Positions 19,297 to 31,112 of a stretch of 64,000 bases of DNA are shown here, in pieces. Made by a program: the position numbers and the translations under genes. Origin of the DNA: Salvelinus alpinus (lineage: Eukaryota > Chordata > Actinopteri > Salmoniformes > Salmonidae). Position 1 is the stretch's first letter. Each line of letters opens with the position of its first letter. A model generated the notes under the pieces. The model searched no databases. It saw only the letters and a program-made list of their open reading frames with translations, and was not told the origin of the DNA. The stretch lies in contig NC_092100.1 of the NCBI RefSeq assembly GCF_045679555.1, positions 35,674,106 to 35,738,105 on the forward strand, in the 5' to 3' direction.

Positions 19297-20029
19297 AAGT
19301 TAACCCCTTAAGGTCGATGTCTGCGCTCCCACAGACATCTAATTAGCAACATACAAAAATCCCCATAAAAATCTGTCCGTTTAAGAAATCTGTTCCCAAG
19401 TATAAAAGAGAGACACGTGATCATATACAGTACAAATGTAAGCAAGATCTGAAATTATTATGTTTTAGTCAAACATTATATCTGTTTGGGATTCTTGCGG
19501 TCAATTTGCAGTCTACAAATTATTTGTTATGTTCCAGCCCCCCCCCCGACCATCCGCTCCAGGAAAAATCAGACCGCGGCTGAATGTAGTTGGTAATCCC
19601 TGGCCTAAACACTGATCAAGCAAAATTAGTGACTAAACATTCAAATCCTGTTTCTGCAGGATTATTTTGCGCTGACAATATAGGTCAAATTATGATCCTA
19701 CATTTGTAACTGTACTTTCAATAAGAACCTTCCATTTTGGTTTTCCATCTCCAAACGTTTTGGTGATGGCATGAATGACCCTAACCTGCTGTGAAGAAGT
19801 CGAGCCTGATGGGGTGAGTTAGGACCAACACAGAACAGAGGCTAACAGTAGCAATGAACCTTAGGGCAAGGTGAGTCAGACATACAGGCACTCATGGACA
19901 TACACACACACAGTCCATTTGACTGTATTTGTACTGTGACTCAAATAAAATCACAGGACTTTTCTAAAGCACCTTTGAAATGACAGTGATTCTGACACTT
20001 ATGACACATTCACCTGCAGTCACACCCAT
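19297..20029. repeat. mixed repeat-derived sequence, MITE end near 19710
   Basis: Contains CCTTAAGGTCGATGTCTGCG (repeat-like) and, at about 19630-19712, CCTGTTTCTGCAGGATTATTTTGCG followed by ATGATCCTACATTTGTAACTG. Related end motifs occur at 23568-23640 (opposite strand) and 29900-29932. No gene. Confidence 0.45.
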
Positions 20030-20051
20030 TCTCTCTCTCTCTCACTCTCTG

Positions 20052-20086
<35 letters not shown>

Positions 20087-20118
20087 ATCTCTCTCCTTCT
20101 CCCTCTCTCTCCCTCTCA
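20030..20118. repeat. CT-rich microsatellite
   Basis: Interrupted CT tract with CTCACT, CTGTCT and CTCGCTATAT breaks. The Glu/Arg-rich frames on the other strand are artefacts. Confidence 0.93.
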
Positions 20119-20927
20119 GATCGTGACTGCATTGACAAAGGCTCTCGTTCTGGGGAAGTTGCTCTCCATGTGCAGACACCCTCGTTGCCTGGGAAACCGG
20201 TAGAAAGTTGTGAGAGGCGATGCACTGCAGCAAAAAAACACCAGTCACACACTCAGACAAGCACAAATGCACAAATGCACAAATAAATACACACACGTGT
20301 AATAATGTTATATTATCTTTCTTTTACTTAAAAAAAAGTCGCGTTCCATTCAAGAAGTTACAAAATTATACAGACTTGATACAGAACTTGCCAACTACCA
20401 ACTTCCCCATTCTGGTCATGATGAGATTATAGATAGGTGAAATTAAAAATATTTGTTATTTATCAAATGGCAAGCACCAATCCTTAATTAACACTGTTTG
20501 CATTTGATCATTTCACAATCTGTCATCTGGATATGCATGCGTTCTGAGTTTAGCCATCTCATATTTAACCACAACACATCCCTCCCTGGTGGTTCTCCCT
20601 ATACAGTCACTAGTCTCGGAGATCCCAGACCTTGGTGCATCGTAAGCTAGGCAACAACACAAGGTCTGGGGAGGATGTCGGCTTCTCTCTGACATTTCAA
20701 AGGGGGACAGACAACTCTCCCAACAAATCACAAGATTGGATAGGCAGGGTTTAAATGCGGGTGAAAGTTGTGCTCATGTTTAGCTAGTGCAATAAGCGAA
20801 TACGGCAGTGACGTCACCGGTGACGCAATTCCCATTTCAGATTAGTCCTCTCTGTCCCAACTGATGCCGGAACTTCTACAGACATGTTAAGCTGGAGCAT
20901 TGGTATATTACCAGAAGCAACCTTTCT
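20119..20927. other. unassigned region
   Basis: Mostly unique sequence. I see no domain, RNA gene or element end. The minus-strand frame at 20513-20731 is open but low in recognisable content. The self-complementary GTGACGTCACCGGTGAC near 20808-20824 contains a perfect CRE core (TGACGTCA). Confidence 0.4.
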
Positions 20928-20935
20928 GTCTAGAG

Positions 20936-22297
20936 CAGTGGATGCTCCTCAGAGGAGGAAGGGGAGGACCATCTTCCTAGGTGATTTAATAAAAATAAAA
21001 ATAGCGAAACATAAAAAAAATTATCATTTTTAGATAAAACTATACCAAACATATTCACATCACCAAATAATTGATTAAAACACACTTTTTTACAAGGAAG
21101 GTCTATAATAGCCTCAACAGCACTCTGTATGGTTGCACCATGGTTTAGCCTGAGGACAGCTAGTTTCCGTTCTCTAGGTACATTGACATAACAATACATA
21201 ACCTAAGAGGCTCATGGTTCTCATCCCCCTGACATAGACTTACACAGTAATTATGACAACTTCCGGAAAACATCCTCCAACCTATCAGAGCTCTTGCAGC
21301 ATGAACTGACATGCTGTCCATCTAATTAAAGGATCAGAGAATGAATCTAGTACTGAAAGCATAGCTAGCCAGCACTGTAGTGCATACAATGTGGTGAGTA
21401 TGCAAACACCCGGCTCAAACAGAAAGGGTATGTTAGCTAGCTGGCTATGGCTATCCAACTCTTCCAAGTCACGGTAAGCTTTTGGTTTTATTAATTTATT
21501 GCCACGGGGTCCGTCAGTGTAACTGCTCAACTGCTTGCTGACTGTATACTGTACTGCATGATTGAAGCGGTTTTGGTAACGTGTTAGTTCTAGTACCTTT
21601 GTTGACTATGATGTTAGCTAATATGGTGACAACGATGTTGGCTGTGTGTAGCGGTTAGCGGTTATGATATGAATGTTTGGCTTGGAAATGTTTTTTTCCG
21701 CCTGGTCACAGACAGCTGATTTGTTGTGTACTGAAGTCCACAAGTAAAGGGAACATGTGAGAGGAGGAGAGTGCATAGATGTGAGAAGGAATTATGTGAT
21801 CATGATGTTTGTATGTGGCTGCTATGAAAGTGAACTGTGTTTGTGTGTGATCAGGGGTGTATTCATTCAACCGATTCTGTTGAAAAACATTTCTTAAACA
21901 GAAGCAAATGGAACCAAACCTGAATTTGTCCAATAGAAGCTCTTGTTTGCAATTGTTGGACTAATGATTGCACCCTAGATCAGCTAGATGCAGGCAAGAG
22001 TGTGCAAGGCAGTTTTGAATGTGTCACCGTCGGTCACCTTGATTACTCTCATTTTTCTCTCGACCTCTGCATCAACAATGTAAACTTTCCTACCTGCATC
22101 CTACCTCATGATGGGTATAGGGAAAGTTAGAGTATCATGTAATAGCCTAAACCTATTGATGTTACATTGAGCTGGGTGAATGGAATATGCATGAATGGAA
22201 TATGCATGACTGTCATTCAATATTCTGTATTAGATATAAGACCATGCTTAAAATTTAAATAAATGTCCCTCATCTTAAACGGCACTGACCGCCACTG
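20936..22297. mobile_element. hAT-like non-autonomous element, copy 1
   Basis: Begins CAGTGGATGCTCCTCAGAGG and ends TTAAACGGCACTGACCGCCACTG, giving CAGTGG...CCACTG inverted ends as in hAT elements. It is flanked by a perfect 8-bp direct repeat GTCTAGAG (20928-20935 and 22298-22305). A second copy of the family is at 47522-49058. No transposase domain was recognised in any frame, so it is probably moved in trans. Confidence 0.9.
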
Positions 22298-22305
22298 GTC
22301 TAGAG

Positions 22306-22754
22306 AGACTAGATGGTCACCTCTTCATCATGTGTGTGTGGCTTGTTATCTCTGACCAGAGGGCTTTACTACACGGACCAGACCAGAGTCATGACTGCGA
22401 CATGAACAGAATAACATAATACACCACAGGAGATCACATACACACACCTTTTTGAAGTCTTGCTAATGAAGATAAGATCTCCCTCTCTCTATCCCCACTC
22501 TTAGAGAAAGACAATGAGAGTGAGATACCACTATCTCTCAGTTATTTAAGAGATATCAGACCCAATCCCCCACTCTTAATCTCTCTCTCTCTCTTTAGAT
22601 TGAGCAATAGAGACAGACAGATAGAAATAGAGAGAGATTAGGATCGTCATGTTCTGATGTGACCTCCCTCAAGAACATACATACTCTCTCTTTCTCACAC
22701 ACACACATACACACACACACACACACAGCTGTAATGAAGGACATATGGATATTT
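22306..22754. repeat. GA/CT and CA simple-repeat-rich spacer
   Basis: Holds CTCTCTCTAT/AGAGAGA runs in both orientations (22480-22640), partly self-complementary, and a (CA)n tract at about 22696-22729. No gene. Confidence 0.7.
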
Positions 22755-23560
22755 TTAAGTAACACTTTAGTTGATACCCAGCATCATAACACATTATGAC
22801 ACGGTCATAACCATGTCATTATATGTCATAACATAACTTTTCATATCCTTTTATAATATGGTAATAACACTGAAATGACATATACCGTATTTAAACCTGT
22901 TGTGACATATAGTGCCTTATTTTATTGGTGGTTATGACACCTAAGTCAGAGTGTAAAAACCCACAAAACCTACCACACAAGGCAAAACATCCCATTACAC
23001 CATACCCTACGTGTCAACAGTATGTTTATGTTATAATTTTTTATTGACCATATCAAATTATCATTGTAATTGTGCACACATTGATGTCAGACATGCACCT
23101 ACCTCAATGCTCTGTTGCTGATTTCAGGAGCAGGACAAGACACCCTCTTTTTGACTGATGACTGATATATGGGCATGTACTGTACGTGATAGGCCAATCT
23201 GGCTTATATGATTATGATGGTCATAATGCTTCTTGACAGTGTCATAAAGTGCATTTTCTTAGTCAAAGTAAAGTGACACAGGATGATTATAATGCTTCAT
23301 GAAACTGTCGTAACGTGTATTTTCTTCAAGTTATTTAACATTTAATTTAAAAAACATGACTGTAAAGAATTCATTACAAAACAAATGATTTAAGAAGCAA
23401 GCGAAAGGAAACCTCTTGGCATGGAAAAACTCAGTTGAATAAATGTGGATTTTGACACTCTTATGTAGCTGTCATATCCAGCCATAAAATTACACAACAT
23501 ATGTTACAACAGGATATGGGTTATGACAGGTTATGACATATTATGACATGGTTATAAGCA
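22755..23560. repeat. TTATGACA / TGTCATAA repeat field
   Basis: The octamer-like motif TTATGACA and its complement recur through the whole stretch. They are dense near both edges (CATTATGACACGGTCATAACCATGTC on the left; GGTTATGACAGG then TTATGACATATTATGACATGG on the right). This looks like a miniature element with long, degenerate, internally repetitive inverted ends. Exact termini not fixed. Confidence 0.6.
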
Positions 23561-24170
23561 ATACACCTACAGATATTGGATCTCAATTTGACCTGTTTAT
23601 TCACAGGAGGAAAATAATCCTGCAGCAGGAGGATTTTAATATATTTAGAAATATTTAGAATCGGCACAAGGGGGCAGCTGGAAGCGGTGTTTGAATACAA
23701 TGCAGGGAACATCTGATCAATCGTTTTATTATGTGTTCAAGGCAAGCAATAGGCAAGTAATAGGCAGAATACATTACTGATGGCCTCAGTGCCTGTGTGG
23801 TCCAGCGGTTACAGCCCGGTTACAGTCAGCATGGGTTCGAATCTGGCCCACTGCCCTTGGACTCCCCCTATTGTCCCGTCTTTCCAACACTGTTCTATCT
23901 ATGGACTGCCCCACTCCTTAAAAAACATTTTTAAGAAATCATTGGAAAAATAACTATTCAACTGTGAGTGCACGTTCAACATAAAACATGATTATCAATA
24001 ATACAAGGTAGGCTAAATTGATTCATAGAACATCCACTGACCTAGCAAGCAACAATAGATGCTATGCTAACTGATTCCATTATAAAAAGAGAAAACAAAG
24101 AAATAAATACAAAATAAAATCTATATGCTGAGATTCAGGACAGAGATTTTCAGGTCGAAATAAAACATTT
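23561..24170. other. MITE end and tRNA-like SINE remnant, otherwise unassigned
   Basis: At 23570-23640 is the motif CTACAGATATTGGATCTCAA with AATAATCCTGCAG (see 19297-20029). At about 23796-23860 are an A box-like TGTGGTCCAGCGGTTA and a B box-like GGGTTCGAATCTGG, 30-40 nt apart, which fits a tRNA-derived SINE head. The rest is AT-rich with nothing recognised. Confidence 0.5.
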
Positions 24171-24174
24171 CAGA

Positions 24175-25905
24175 GGACTTTTAAGCCTCAAATACATTGC
24201 AAGTTGCCAGAGAGTCAGTGCAGGTAGCCATTCAATTATATTAGCTAGATGTCTTATGCTGTGGGGGTAGAAGCTGTCCTGTAGGATCCTGTTGGTTCCA
24301 GACTTGTGCATTGGTACTTCTTGCCGTGCGTTAGCAGAGAGAACAGTTCAGCCTCCTGAGGGGGAAGAGGCGTTGTCGTTCCTCTTCATGACTTTGTTGG
24401 TGTGTTTGAACCTTGATAAATCCTTAGTAATGTGGACACGGAGGATCTTGAAGCTCGCGACCCTCTCTACTACAGACCCTTCAATGTGAATGGAGGCGTG
24501 AACGGTCCTCTGTTTCCTGTAGTCCACAATCAGCTCCTTTGTCTTGCTGACATTGTTGACCCCATTGCCAGGTCTCTGACCGCCTCCCTACATGCTGTTT
24601 CATCATCATCTGTGAACAGGCCTACCATCGTCGTGTAGTCAGCAAACTTAATGAGGGTGTTGGAGTCGTGCCTGGCCATTCAGTCATGAGTAAACAGGGA
24701 GTACAGGAGGGGACTGAGCACACACCCCTGAGGGGCCCCCATGTTGAGGATCAGCGTGGCGGATGTGTTGTTACCTACCCTTACCACCTGGCGGTGGCCC
24801 ATCAGGAAGTCCAGGATCCAGTTGCAGAGGGGGCTGTGTAGTCCCAGGGTCCTTAGCTTAGTGATGAGCTTTGAGGGCACTATGGTGTTGAACACTGAGC
24901 TATAGTCGATGAATACCATTCTCACATAGGTATTCCTTTTGTCCATTTGAGAAAGGGCAGTGTGGAGTGCAATAGAGATGGCATCATCTGTGGATCTGTT
25001 GGGGCTGTATGCAAATTGGAGTGGGTCTAGGGTTTCTGGGATAACGGTGTTGATGCGAGCCATGACCAGCCTTTCAAAGCACTTCATGGCTACAGATGTG
25101 AATGCTAGGGGTTGGTAGTAATTTAGGCAGGTTAACTTTGTCCCTGTGCCCAAGAACACTATTTGCTTGAAACATGTTTGTATTACAGACTCAGTCTGGG
25201 ACAGGTTGAAAACTGCCAGTTGGTCAGCGCATGCATCGGAGTACATGTTCTGTTAATTAATTTTTCCCTGTTTAAAGGTCTTACTCAAATTGGCTACGGA
25301 GAGTGTGATCACAGTCGCCCGGAACAGCTGATGCTCTCATGCATGCTTCAGTGTTGTTTGCCTCGAAGCGAGCAAAGAAGTAATTTAGCTCGTCTGGTAG
25401 GCTCGTGTCACTGTGCAGCTCGCGGCTGTGCTTCCCTTTGTAGTCTGTAATCGTTTGCAAGACCTGCCACATCCGACGAGCGTCAGAGGTGGTGTAGTAC
25501 GATTTGATCTTAGTCCTGTATTGACGCTTTGCCTTTTTGATGGTTCGTCGGATGGCATAGTGGGATTTCTTATAAGCTTCTGGGTTAGAGTCCCGCTCCT
25601 TGAGTGCAGGTGTTCCTAATGTTTTGTACACTCAGTCTATATTAACCATGTCCTCGTTCAACCACGACTCCATGAAACATAGGATATTACAGTTCTTCAG
25701 GTCCCGTTGATAGCATAGTCTGGAACGGACCTTGTCTAGTTTGTTCTCCTGTTATTGTACATTCACCAGTAGAACAGAGGTTAGACACGGTTTATTCAAA
25801 CTGTCGAAGTTTCATCGGGGTGCCCACACGGATGCCTCTATATCGTTGTATTTTCCTCTTCAGAATGTCAGGGATTAGGTCCTGGTCCCGGGTGAACAGT
25901 ACATC
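24175..25905 (-). mobile_element. RSg-1-like LINE, truncated at both ends
   Basis: The minus strand carries the reverse transcriptase core and the linker before it. Past the RT core the sequence continues as degenerate LINE ORF/3'UTR to about 24175, without the TTTGATTTGATT tail. Upstream LINE-like sequence is followed to about 25905. The endonuclease region is absent. Confidence 0.78.
24680..25631 (-). pseudogene. LINE reverse transcriptase remnant
   Basis: The first frame (25631-25281) is the pre-RT linker (RRTIKKAKRQYRTKI, DARRMWQVLQTITDYKG, PDELNYFFARFE). The second (25246-24680) is the RT fingers and palm: LNYYQPLAFTSVAMKCFERL, DDAISIALHTALSQMDK, VFIDYSSVFNTIVPSKL (catalytic Asp region), [19 protein letters not shown] and GAPQGCVLSPLLYSLFTHD. 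The frame ends before the FADD box, which lies beyond 24680 in another frame. RSg-1-type LINEs in salmonids have the same order. A frameshift near 25260 separates the two parts. Confidence 0.85.
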
Positions 25906-25914
25906 CTAAACTAA

Positions 25915-26240
25915 TGTGTAGAATTTATTTCACAAGAGTCAGAATTCACTAATTCTACAGCACAAGAGCAGAGTCCTGTCTTAAGTGTAAAGCTAAGAAT
26001 GACTCAATAATCCATGTTTTGTGGGAATGTTTTTAAGTCCAAAAGTTATGATACTTTTTTCATCAATCATCTTGAAAAAAAGTATACTTCAAAACTGCTT
26101 ATCACCAATCCTCCGTCGTTAACACAATGGAAAGGTCAAATCGTTTTTTTTATCTAAATGCTGAAAGTGTGTGGGCAACGGAGAGAAACAAATTGATGCA
26201 GTTTGCGATGCCGGCGCTGAATATGGGAGTGTGAGCATGT
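25915..26240 (+). mobile_element. possible L1-type LINE 3' fragment
   Basis: One frame reads CKAKNDSIIHVLWECF and continues through TQWKGQIVF. It resembles the C-terminal Cys/His segment of L1-like ORF2 proteins (a C...H..W.C pattern). The support is a short motif only. Confidence 0.4.
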
Positions 26241-26429
26241 GGGTCTGGGCAGGTATGATGCAGTTGATGTTTGTGTGATGTTGTTGTTTGTATGTAAACT
26301 CAGCAAAAAAAAAACGTCCTCTCACTGTCAACTGCGTTTATTTTCAGCAAACTTAACATGTGTAAATATTTGTATGAACATAACAAGATTCAACAACAGA
26401 CATAAACTGAACAAGTTCCACAGACATGT

Positions 26430-26876
26430 TGTCACGCCCTGGCCTTAGTTATCTTTGTTTTCTTTATTATTTTAGTTAGGTCAGGGTGTGACATGGGGGA
26501 TGTTTGTGTGTTTTTGTCTAGTCTAGGGTGTGTGTATTGTCTAGGTTTTTTTTGTAGAGTTCATAGGGTTGTGTTCAGTGTAGGTGTTTATGTAAGTCTA
26601 TGGTTGCCTGTATTGGTTCTCAATTAGAGACAGCTGTCTATCGTTGTCTCTGATTGAGAGCCATATTTAGGCAGCCATAGGCATTAGGTAGGTTGTGGGT
26701 AATTGTCTATGTTTGACGTTAGTAGCTTGTGTCTGCACTTTAGTTTTGTAGCTGCACGGTCATTTGTTGTTTTGTCTAGTCTGTATTAGTGTTCGTTTCA
26801 TCTTCAAATAAATTGAAGATGTATTTATATCACGCTGCGCCTTGGTACTCTCTTTCACCTAACGACGATCATGACA
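26430..26876 (+). repeat. solo LTR, nested in the Tc1 element
   Basis: Starts TGTCACGCCCTGGCCTTAG and ends CGACGATCATGACA. It is flanked by the 5-bp duplication CATGT (26425-26429 and 26877-26881), and contains AATAAA near its 3' end. It shares the block TCTGATTGAGAGCCATATTT with the LTRs at 29024 and 42574. No internal retroelement sequence remains, as expected after LTR-LTR recombination. Confidence 0.93.
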
Positions 26877-26948
26877 CATGTGACTAACAGAAATTGAATA
26901 ATGTGTCCCTGAACAAAGGGGGGGGGGGGTCAAAATCAAAAGTAACAG

Positions 26949-27819
26949 TCAGTATGTGGTGTGTCCACCAGCTGCATTAAGTACTGCAGTGCATCTCCTC
27001 CTCATGGACTGCACCAGATTTGCCCGTTCTTGCTGTGAGATGTTACCCAACTCTTCCACCAAGGCACCTGCAAGTTCACGGATATTTCTAGGGGGGGGAA
27101 TGGCCCTAGCCCTCACTCTCCAATGCAACAAATCCCAGACGTGCTCAATGGGATTGAGATCCGAGCTCTTCGCTGGCCATGGCAGAACACTGACATTCCT
27201 GTCTTGCAGGAAATCACGCACAGAATGAGCAGTATGACTGGTGGCATTGTCATACTGAAGGGTCATGTCAGGATAAGCCTGCAGGAAGGGTACCACATGA
27301 GGTACCACAGCGTTGAGATTGCCTGCAATGACAACAAGCTCATTCCGATGATGCTGTGTCACACCACCCCAGACCATGATGGACCCTCCACCTCCAAATC
27401 GATCCCTCTCCAGAGTACAGGCCTCGGTGTAACGCTCATTCCTTCGATGGAAAACGCGAATCCGACCATCACCTCTGTTGAGACAAAACCGCGACTCGTC
27501 AGTGAAGAGCACTTCTTGCCAGTTCTGTCTGGTCCAGCGACAGTGGGTTTGTGCCTATAGGCGACGTTGTTGCCCATGATGTCTGGTGAGGACAGGCCTA
27601 CAAGCCCTCAGTCCAGCCTCTCTCAGCCTATTGCGGACAGTCTGAGCACTGATGGAGGGAGTGTGCGTTCCTGGTGTAACTCGGGCAGTTGTTGTTGCCA
27701 TTCTGGCGTCTCACAGTACGGACATTGCAATTTTTTGCCCTGAACTCATCTGCAGTCCTCATGCCTCCTTGCAGCATGCCTAAGGCACGTTCACGCAGAT
27801 GAACAGGGACCCTGGGCAT
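26949..27819 (-). pseudogene. Tc1 transposase (family D copy 1), DDE domain open
   Basis: The C-terminal 187 codons (27512-26949) are open and contain all three catalytic positions in their usual motifs: LLFTDESRFC, LQYDNATSHTAHS and SSDLNPIEHVWD. The glycine-rich GGGGSIMVWGG precedes the second. The protein ends normally at AGGHTTY. The N-terminal part (27819-27628, MPRVPVHLRERALGMLQGG) is a separate frame: a deletion replaces the region after RTVRRQ, so half of the DNA-binding domain is lost and the frame shifts near 27540. Catalytic residues intact, protein not. Confidence 0.88.
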
Positions 27820-28111
27820 CTTTCTTTTTGTGTTTTTCAGAGTCAGTAGAAAGGCCTCTTTAGTATCTTAAAGTTTTCAAAACTGTGACCTACCGTCTGT
27901 AAGCTGTTAGTGTCTTAACGACTGTTCCACAAGTACATGTTCATTAATTGTTTATGGTTCATTGAACAAGCATGGGAAATGGTGTTTAAACAACAAGCAT
28001 GGGAAACGGTGTTTCATTTACAATGAAGATCTGTGAAGTTATTTGGATTTTTACGAATAATCTTTGAAAGACAGGGTCCTGAAAAATGGACGTTTCTTTT
28101 TTTGCTGAATT

Positions 28112-29018
28112 TATGTGTTTTCTATTGTTAAAAAAAAAAAAAGGAACAAAAAACGTATGTCCTGCGCGGCCGAGTCATTGAAGTAGAGTTCTTCATCCAA
28201 ATCAAGGTATGTTATCGCTGTTCTGATGTCCAGAAGATTTTTTCGGTCACAGGAAACGATGGCCGAAACATTAAGTATAAAAAAAGTTAAGATCAGCACA
28301 AAAGAGCACAAAAAACTGCATAATTGGTCAGGAGCCCGTAAAACGGCCGCTTTATACCCCAGCATCCACACTGGAGGAAAGTTTACCATTCTACAGTAGG
28401 CCTGCATCTGTCAATCAACTGATGGCCCAAATCAGCTCATCAACTCAGCCAGGGAAACACAAACAGTAGCCTATTAGCGGTTTTCACACCTTTCAGTATG
28501 TGAAAATGAATATGCTAACGGGTAGCCTACAGAATGTATTGGAACATTAATCAAATAGCAAGAGGCCTATTGCATCCATCGATGGCACTAGATTATCACC
28601 AGCTGATGTTTTGTTAAAACATCAATATGCACTATATTCACCAACACAGCTGATCTCAATACCGCTCCCTAAAAGATGATTTCGGTGTTACCTTAGTCTT
28701 GCTTGCAACCAAAGTCTTTCAAGATAAGTTTGCTCTCTAGTTGGTATTATTATTAGAACAACTTAGTCCTTTTTGAACAGACTAAGGGAGATGTATCTAT
28801 TTGACAAGCATTCCACACAATAGAAATCAAGTATTTCCTTGTTTAACACAGAAAATCTAGTGTGGCAATTTACCTGACACTTTGTATGAATGGAAAGTAA
28901 TGTTGGTGTAGCCTACTGTTATTATTTTATGTGTTTCCTATTTATGTTATCCATGAAATACAACTGTCTTTAAAAGAAAAGTGTCTGGTATAATAATTTC
29001 TTATCAAGAAATATCCCT
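28112..29018. other. LINE 5' ORF fragment, then unassigned
   Basis: The minus strand at about 28300-28150 encodes CDRKNLLDIRTAITYLDLDE followed by ELYFNDSAAQDI. This resembles the LLDIR...TNLDFDFN start of the LINE ORF at about 5545 and is taken as a LINE 5' fragment. From 28410 to 29018 I see AT-rich sequence and nothing else. Confidence 0.45.
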
Positions 29019-29023
29019 GGACC

Positions 29024-29393
29024 TGTAACGGTTGTCGTCTGGAGGAGAAGAAGAGGACCAAGGTGCAGCGTGGTAATTGTTCATCTTGTTTAATGAAGGT
29101 GAACACTCAAAATACAAAAACAACAAATGTGAAAAACCGAAACAGTACTGTCTGGTGCAGACACACAAAGACAGAAAACAACCACCCACAAAACCCAACA
29201 CAAAACAGGCTACCTAAATATGGTTCCCAATCAGAGACAATGACTAACACCTGCCTCTGATTGAGAACCATATCAGGCCAAACACAGAAATAAAAAAACA
29301 TAGATAAACAAACATAGACTGCCCACCCCAACTCACGCCCTGACCATACTAAATAAAGACAAAAACAAAGGAAATAAAGGTCAGAACGTGACA
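29024..29393 (-). repeat. solo LTR with 5-bp target duplication
   Basis: Minus-strand start TGTCACGTTCTGACC and end ACAACCGTTACA, flanked by GGACC on both sides (29019-29023 and 29394-29398). It shares CTCTGATTGAGAACCATAT and the opposing ATATGGTTCCCAATCAGAGA-type blocks with the LTRs at 26430 and 42574. No internal region. Confidence 0.93.
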
Positions 29394-29398
29394 GGACC

Positions 29399-30465
29399 GT
29401 CCATATTTGAGATGTGTAACTAAATCAAGTCAATTGGGGGATTGAGTTATTTGTTCCAGAAGGGCATGGTCCGGAATCGAAACCATATGGTAGACCTATA
29501 CTGTATGTGCGCACAGAAGGCAGCAGCCCTAACCACTAGACCACACCAGGCCACAGTTGAACTCAATGTTGACTGTTCATTCGTAACCTTAGGATACACT
29601 TCACACTTAAAGGTCATAGCCTAGTGGAAACAAATATCTATCTTCTGTTATTAAGATATATAAAACAAGTTGTTGATGAGTATGGCTGCATTTCAGATGA
29701 AAAAAATACATTTCATGTTGCAGTAATAGGACCTAGGCATAGTGTTTGAGCGAGCGAGAGAGAATATTATTTGGATAGCAGGCCTGATCCCAATTACTTG
29801 GCTGCCAATGCATGGAGAGAAAGAGAACTGCTCATTTTCAAGGAATCACAAGGCTCATTTGAAATTGCTAATGGAGCAGGAAAATTCTTTGCGTCAAAAG
29901 AGTGATCAAGTTAAGATCCGACATCTGTAACTGGCAATCCGGGTCAGGTGGGCATGATTTGAGAGCTTGTTCCATTGCCAACATGACTAGCTAAATTGTA
30001 AAATATGATCTTACAGTGCTAGGCTTTCACAAGGCAAATCAGAGAAACATCGTTATTTTGGTGCGAGTAGAAAGGAGTCATGAGCATTCAGGTGCGTGTG
30101 CTTCTGCTCCTCATCTCCTTTCTACAAGAAGGGGACATGATCAATATTGCTGTCATCTAGGTTGTATTTTCACTGCATTAACAAAACATAATGTAAGATT
30201 ATTGTTTGTGTGACTTTGCATCTTAATATTTCCTTTAGGAAAAGACTATCTGTGAGAGAGGATGATTAGACCTATCAGTCCAAAGGAAATGACCACTCCC
30301 TCATGAACAAACTATTGAACCAGAACCAACATAATCACTTAAAGAAAATAACACGGAAGAGAATATTATGGAATGTAAAGACAGGAAGAAAAATAACATG
30401 AGTGTATTTGGACAGCAGTCGAGTTCTGGAAGGATCAATCATTCAGTAGGCTGGCAATGGCAGCC
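29399..30465. other. tRNA-like SINE remnant and MITE end in unassigned DNA
   Basis: On the minus strand TGGTCTAGTGGTTAGGGC (A box, about 29526-29543) and GGTTTCGATTCCGG (B box, about 29471-29483) mark a tRNA-derived SINE head. At 29900-29932 the motif AAGATCCGACATCTGTAACTG matches MITE ends at 19700 and 23570. The rest is unassigned. Confidence 0.5.
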
Positions 30466-30805
30466 TGACACCCACACACGTATGTGCACACGCACATACA
30501 CGAACACACACATATGAATGCACATGCACACACACACAAATACACTTACGCTAACACTTACACACACATACAGACATAAACACTTACGCAAGAGTATGCA
30601 CGCACGCATGCACGCACGCACTCACTCACACACAAACACTTACTCAAGCGCACGCATGCACAACAACACACACAGAGAGACAACAGACATTGCCTCAGAG
30701 AGAGCCTCGATCTTCAGCTGAACCCACAAGGCAGCAGCCAGAGGACAGGGGACATGTAGCTGTGTGTGTGTGTGAGTGCGTGTGCATGTGTGTGTGTGCG
30801 CGTGT
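30466..30805. repeat. CA-rich then TG-rich microsatellites
   Basis: Interrupted CA tract with CACACGCACGCA variants (30466-30680) and a TG tract (30757-30805), separated by about 80 bp of unique sequence. They are opposite in strand and could pair. Confidence 0.9.
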
Positions 30806-30954
30806 CGGAGACAAAGTGTTCCCCTAGTCTAGCTGACCGCAATATGGAGGGTGTCATTCAGGAATCAATCACAGTTATTAGACCTGAGTGGTCTTCACAG
30901 TTGGTACTTTTGTGGAGTTAGACTAGTTAATTGGTTAGTGTGGAGTTATTATTA

Positions 30955-31112
30955 TTATTTATTTATTTTTGACTTTATTTAACTAGGCAAGTCAGTTAAG
31001 AACAAATTCTTATTTACAAAGACGGCCTACCCTGGCCAAACCGATGGTGGGCCAATTGTGCACGGCCCTATGGGACTCCCAATCACGGCCAGATGTGATA
31101 CAGTTAAAGTGC
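30955..31112 (-). mobile_element. SINE, SlmI-like 3' part
   Basis: Carries the salmonid SINE tail (AACTAGGCAAGTCAGTTAAG, then TTCTTATTTACAA) and the body GGGCCAATTGTGCACGGCCC / CCAATCACGGCCAGATGTGA. The tRNA-like head (A and B boxes) is missing, so the copy is 5'-truncated. Confidence 0.8.

Larger units (their letters stand above)
26297..28111 (-). mobile_element. Tc1-like element, family D, copy 1, carrying a solo LTR
   Basis: TA flanks at 26295-26296 and 28112-28113. Ends are inverted: left AACTCAGCAAAAAAAAAACG, right (reverse complement) AATTCAGCAAAAAAAGAAAC. The transposase is on the minus strand. A 447-bp solo LTR with its own target duplication is inserted at 26430-26876, just inside the left TIR. 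The second copy of the family is at 32354-33836. Confidence 0.92.

Noticed and set aside
23796..23860. A functional tRNA gene
   Set aside because: A and B box-like strings are present, but no cloverleaf with paired acceptor arms can be drawn; a SINE head is more likely.
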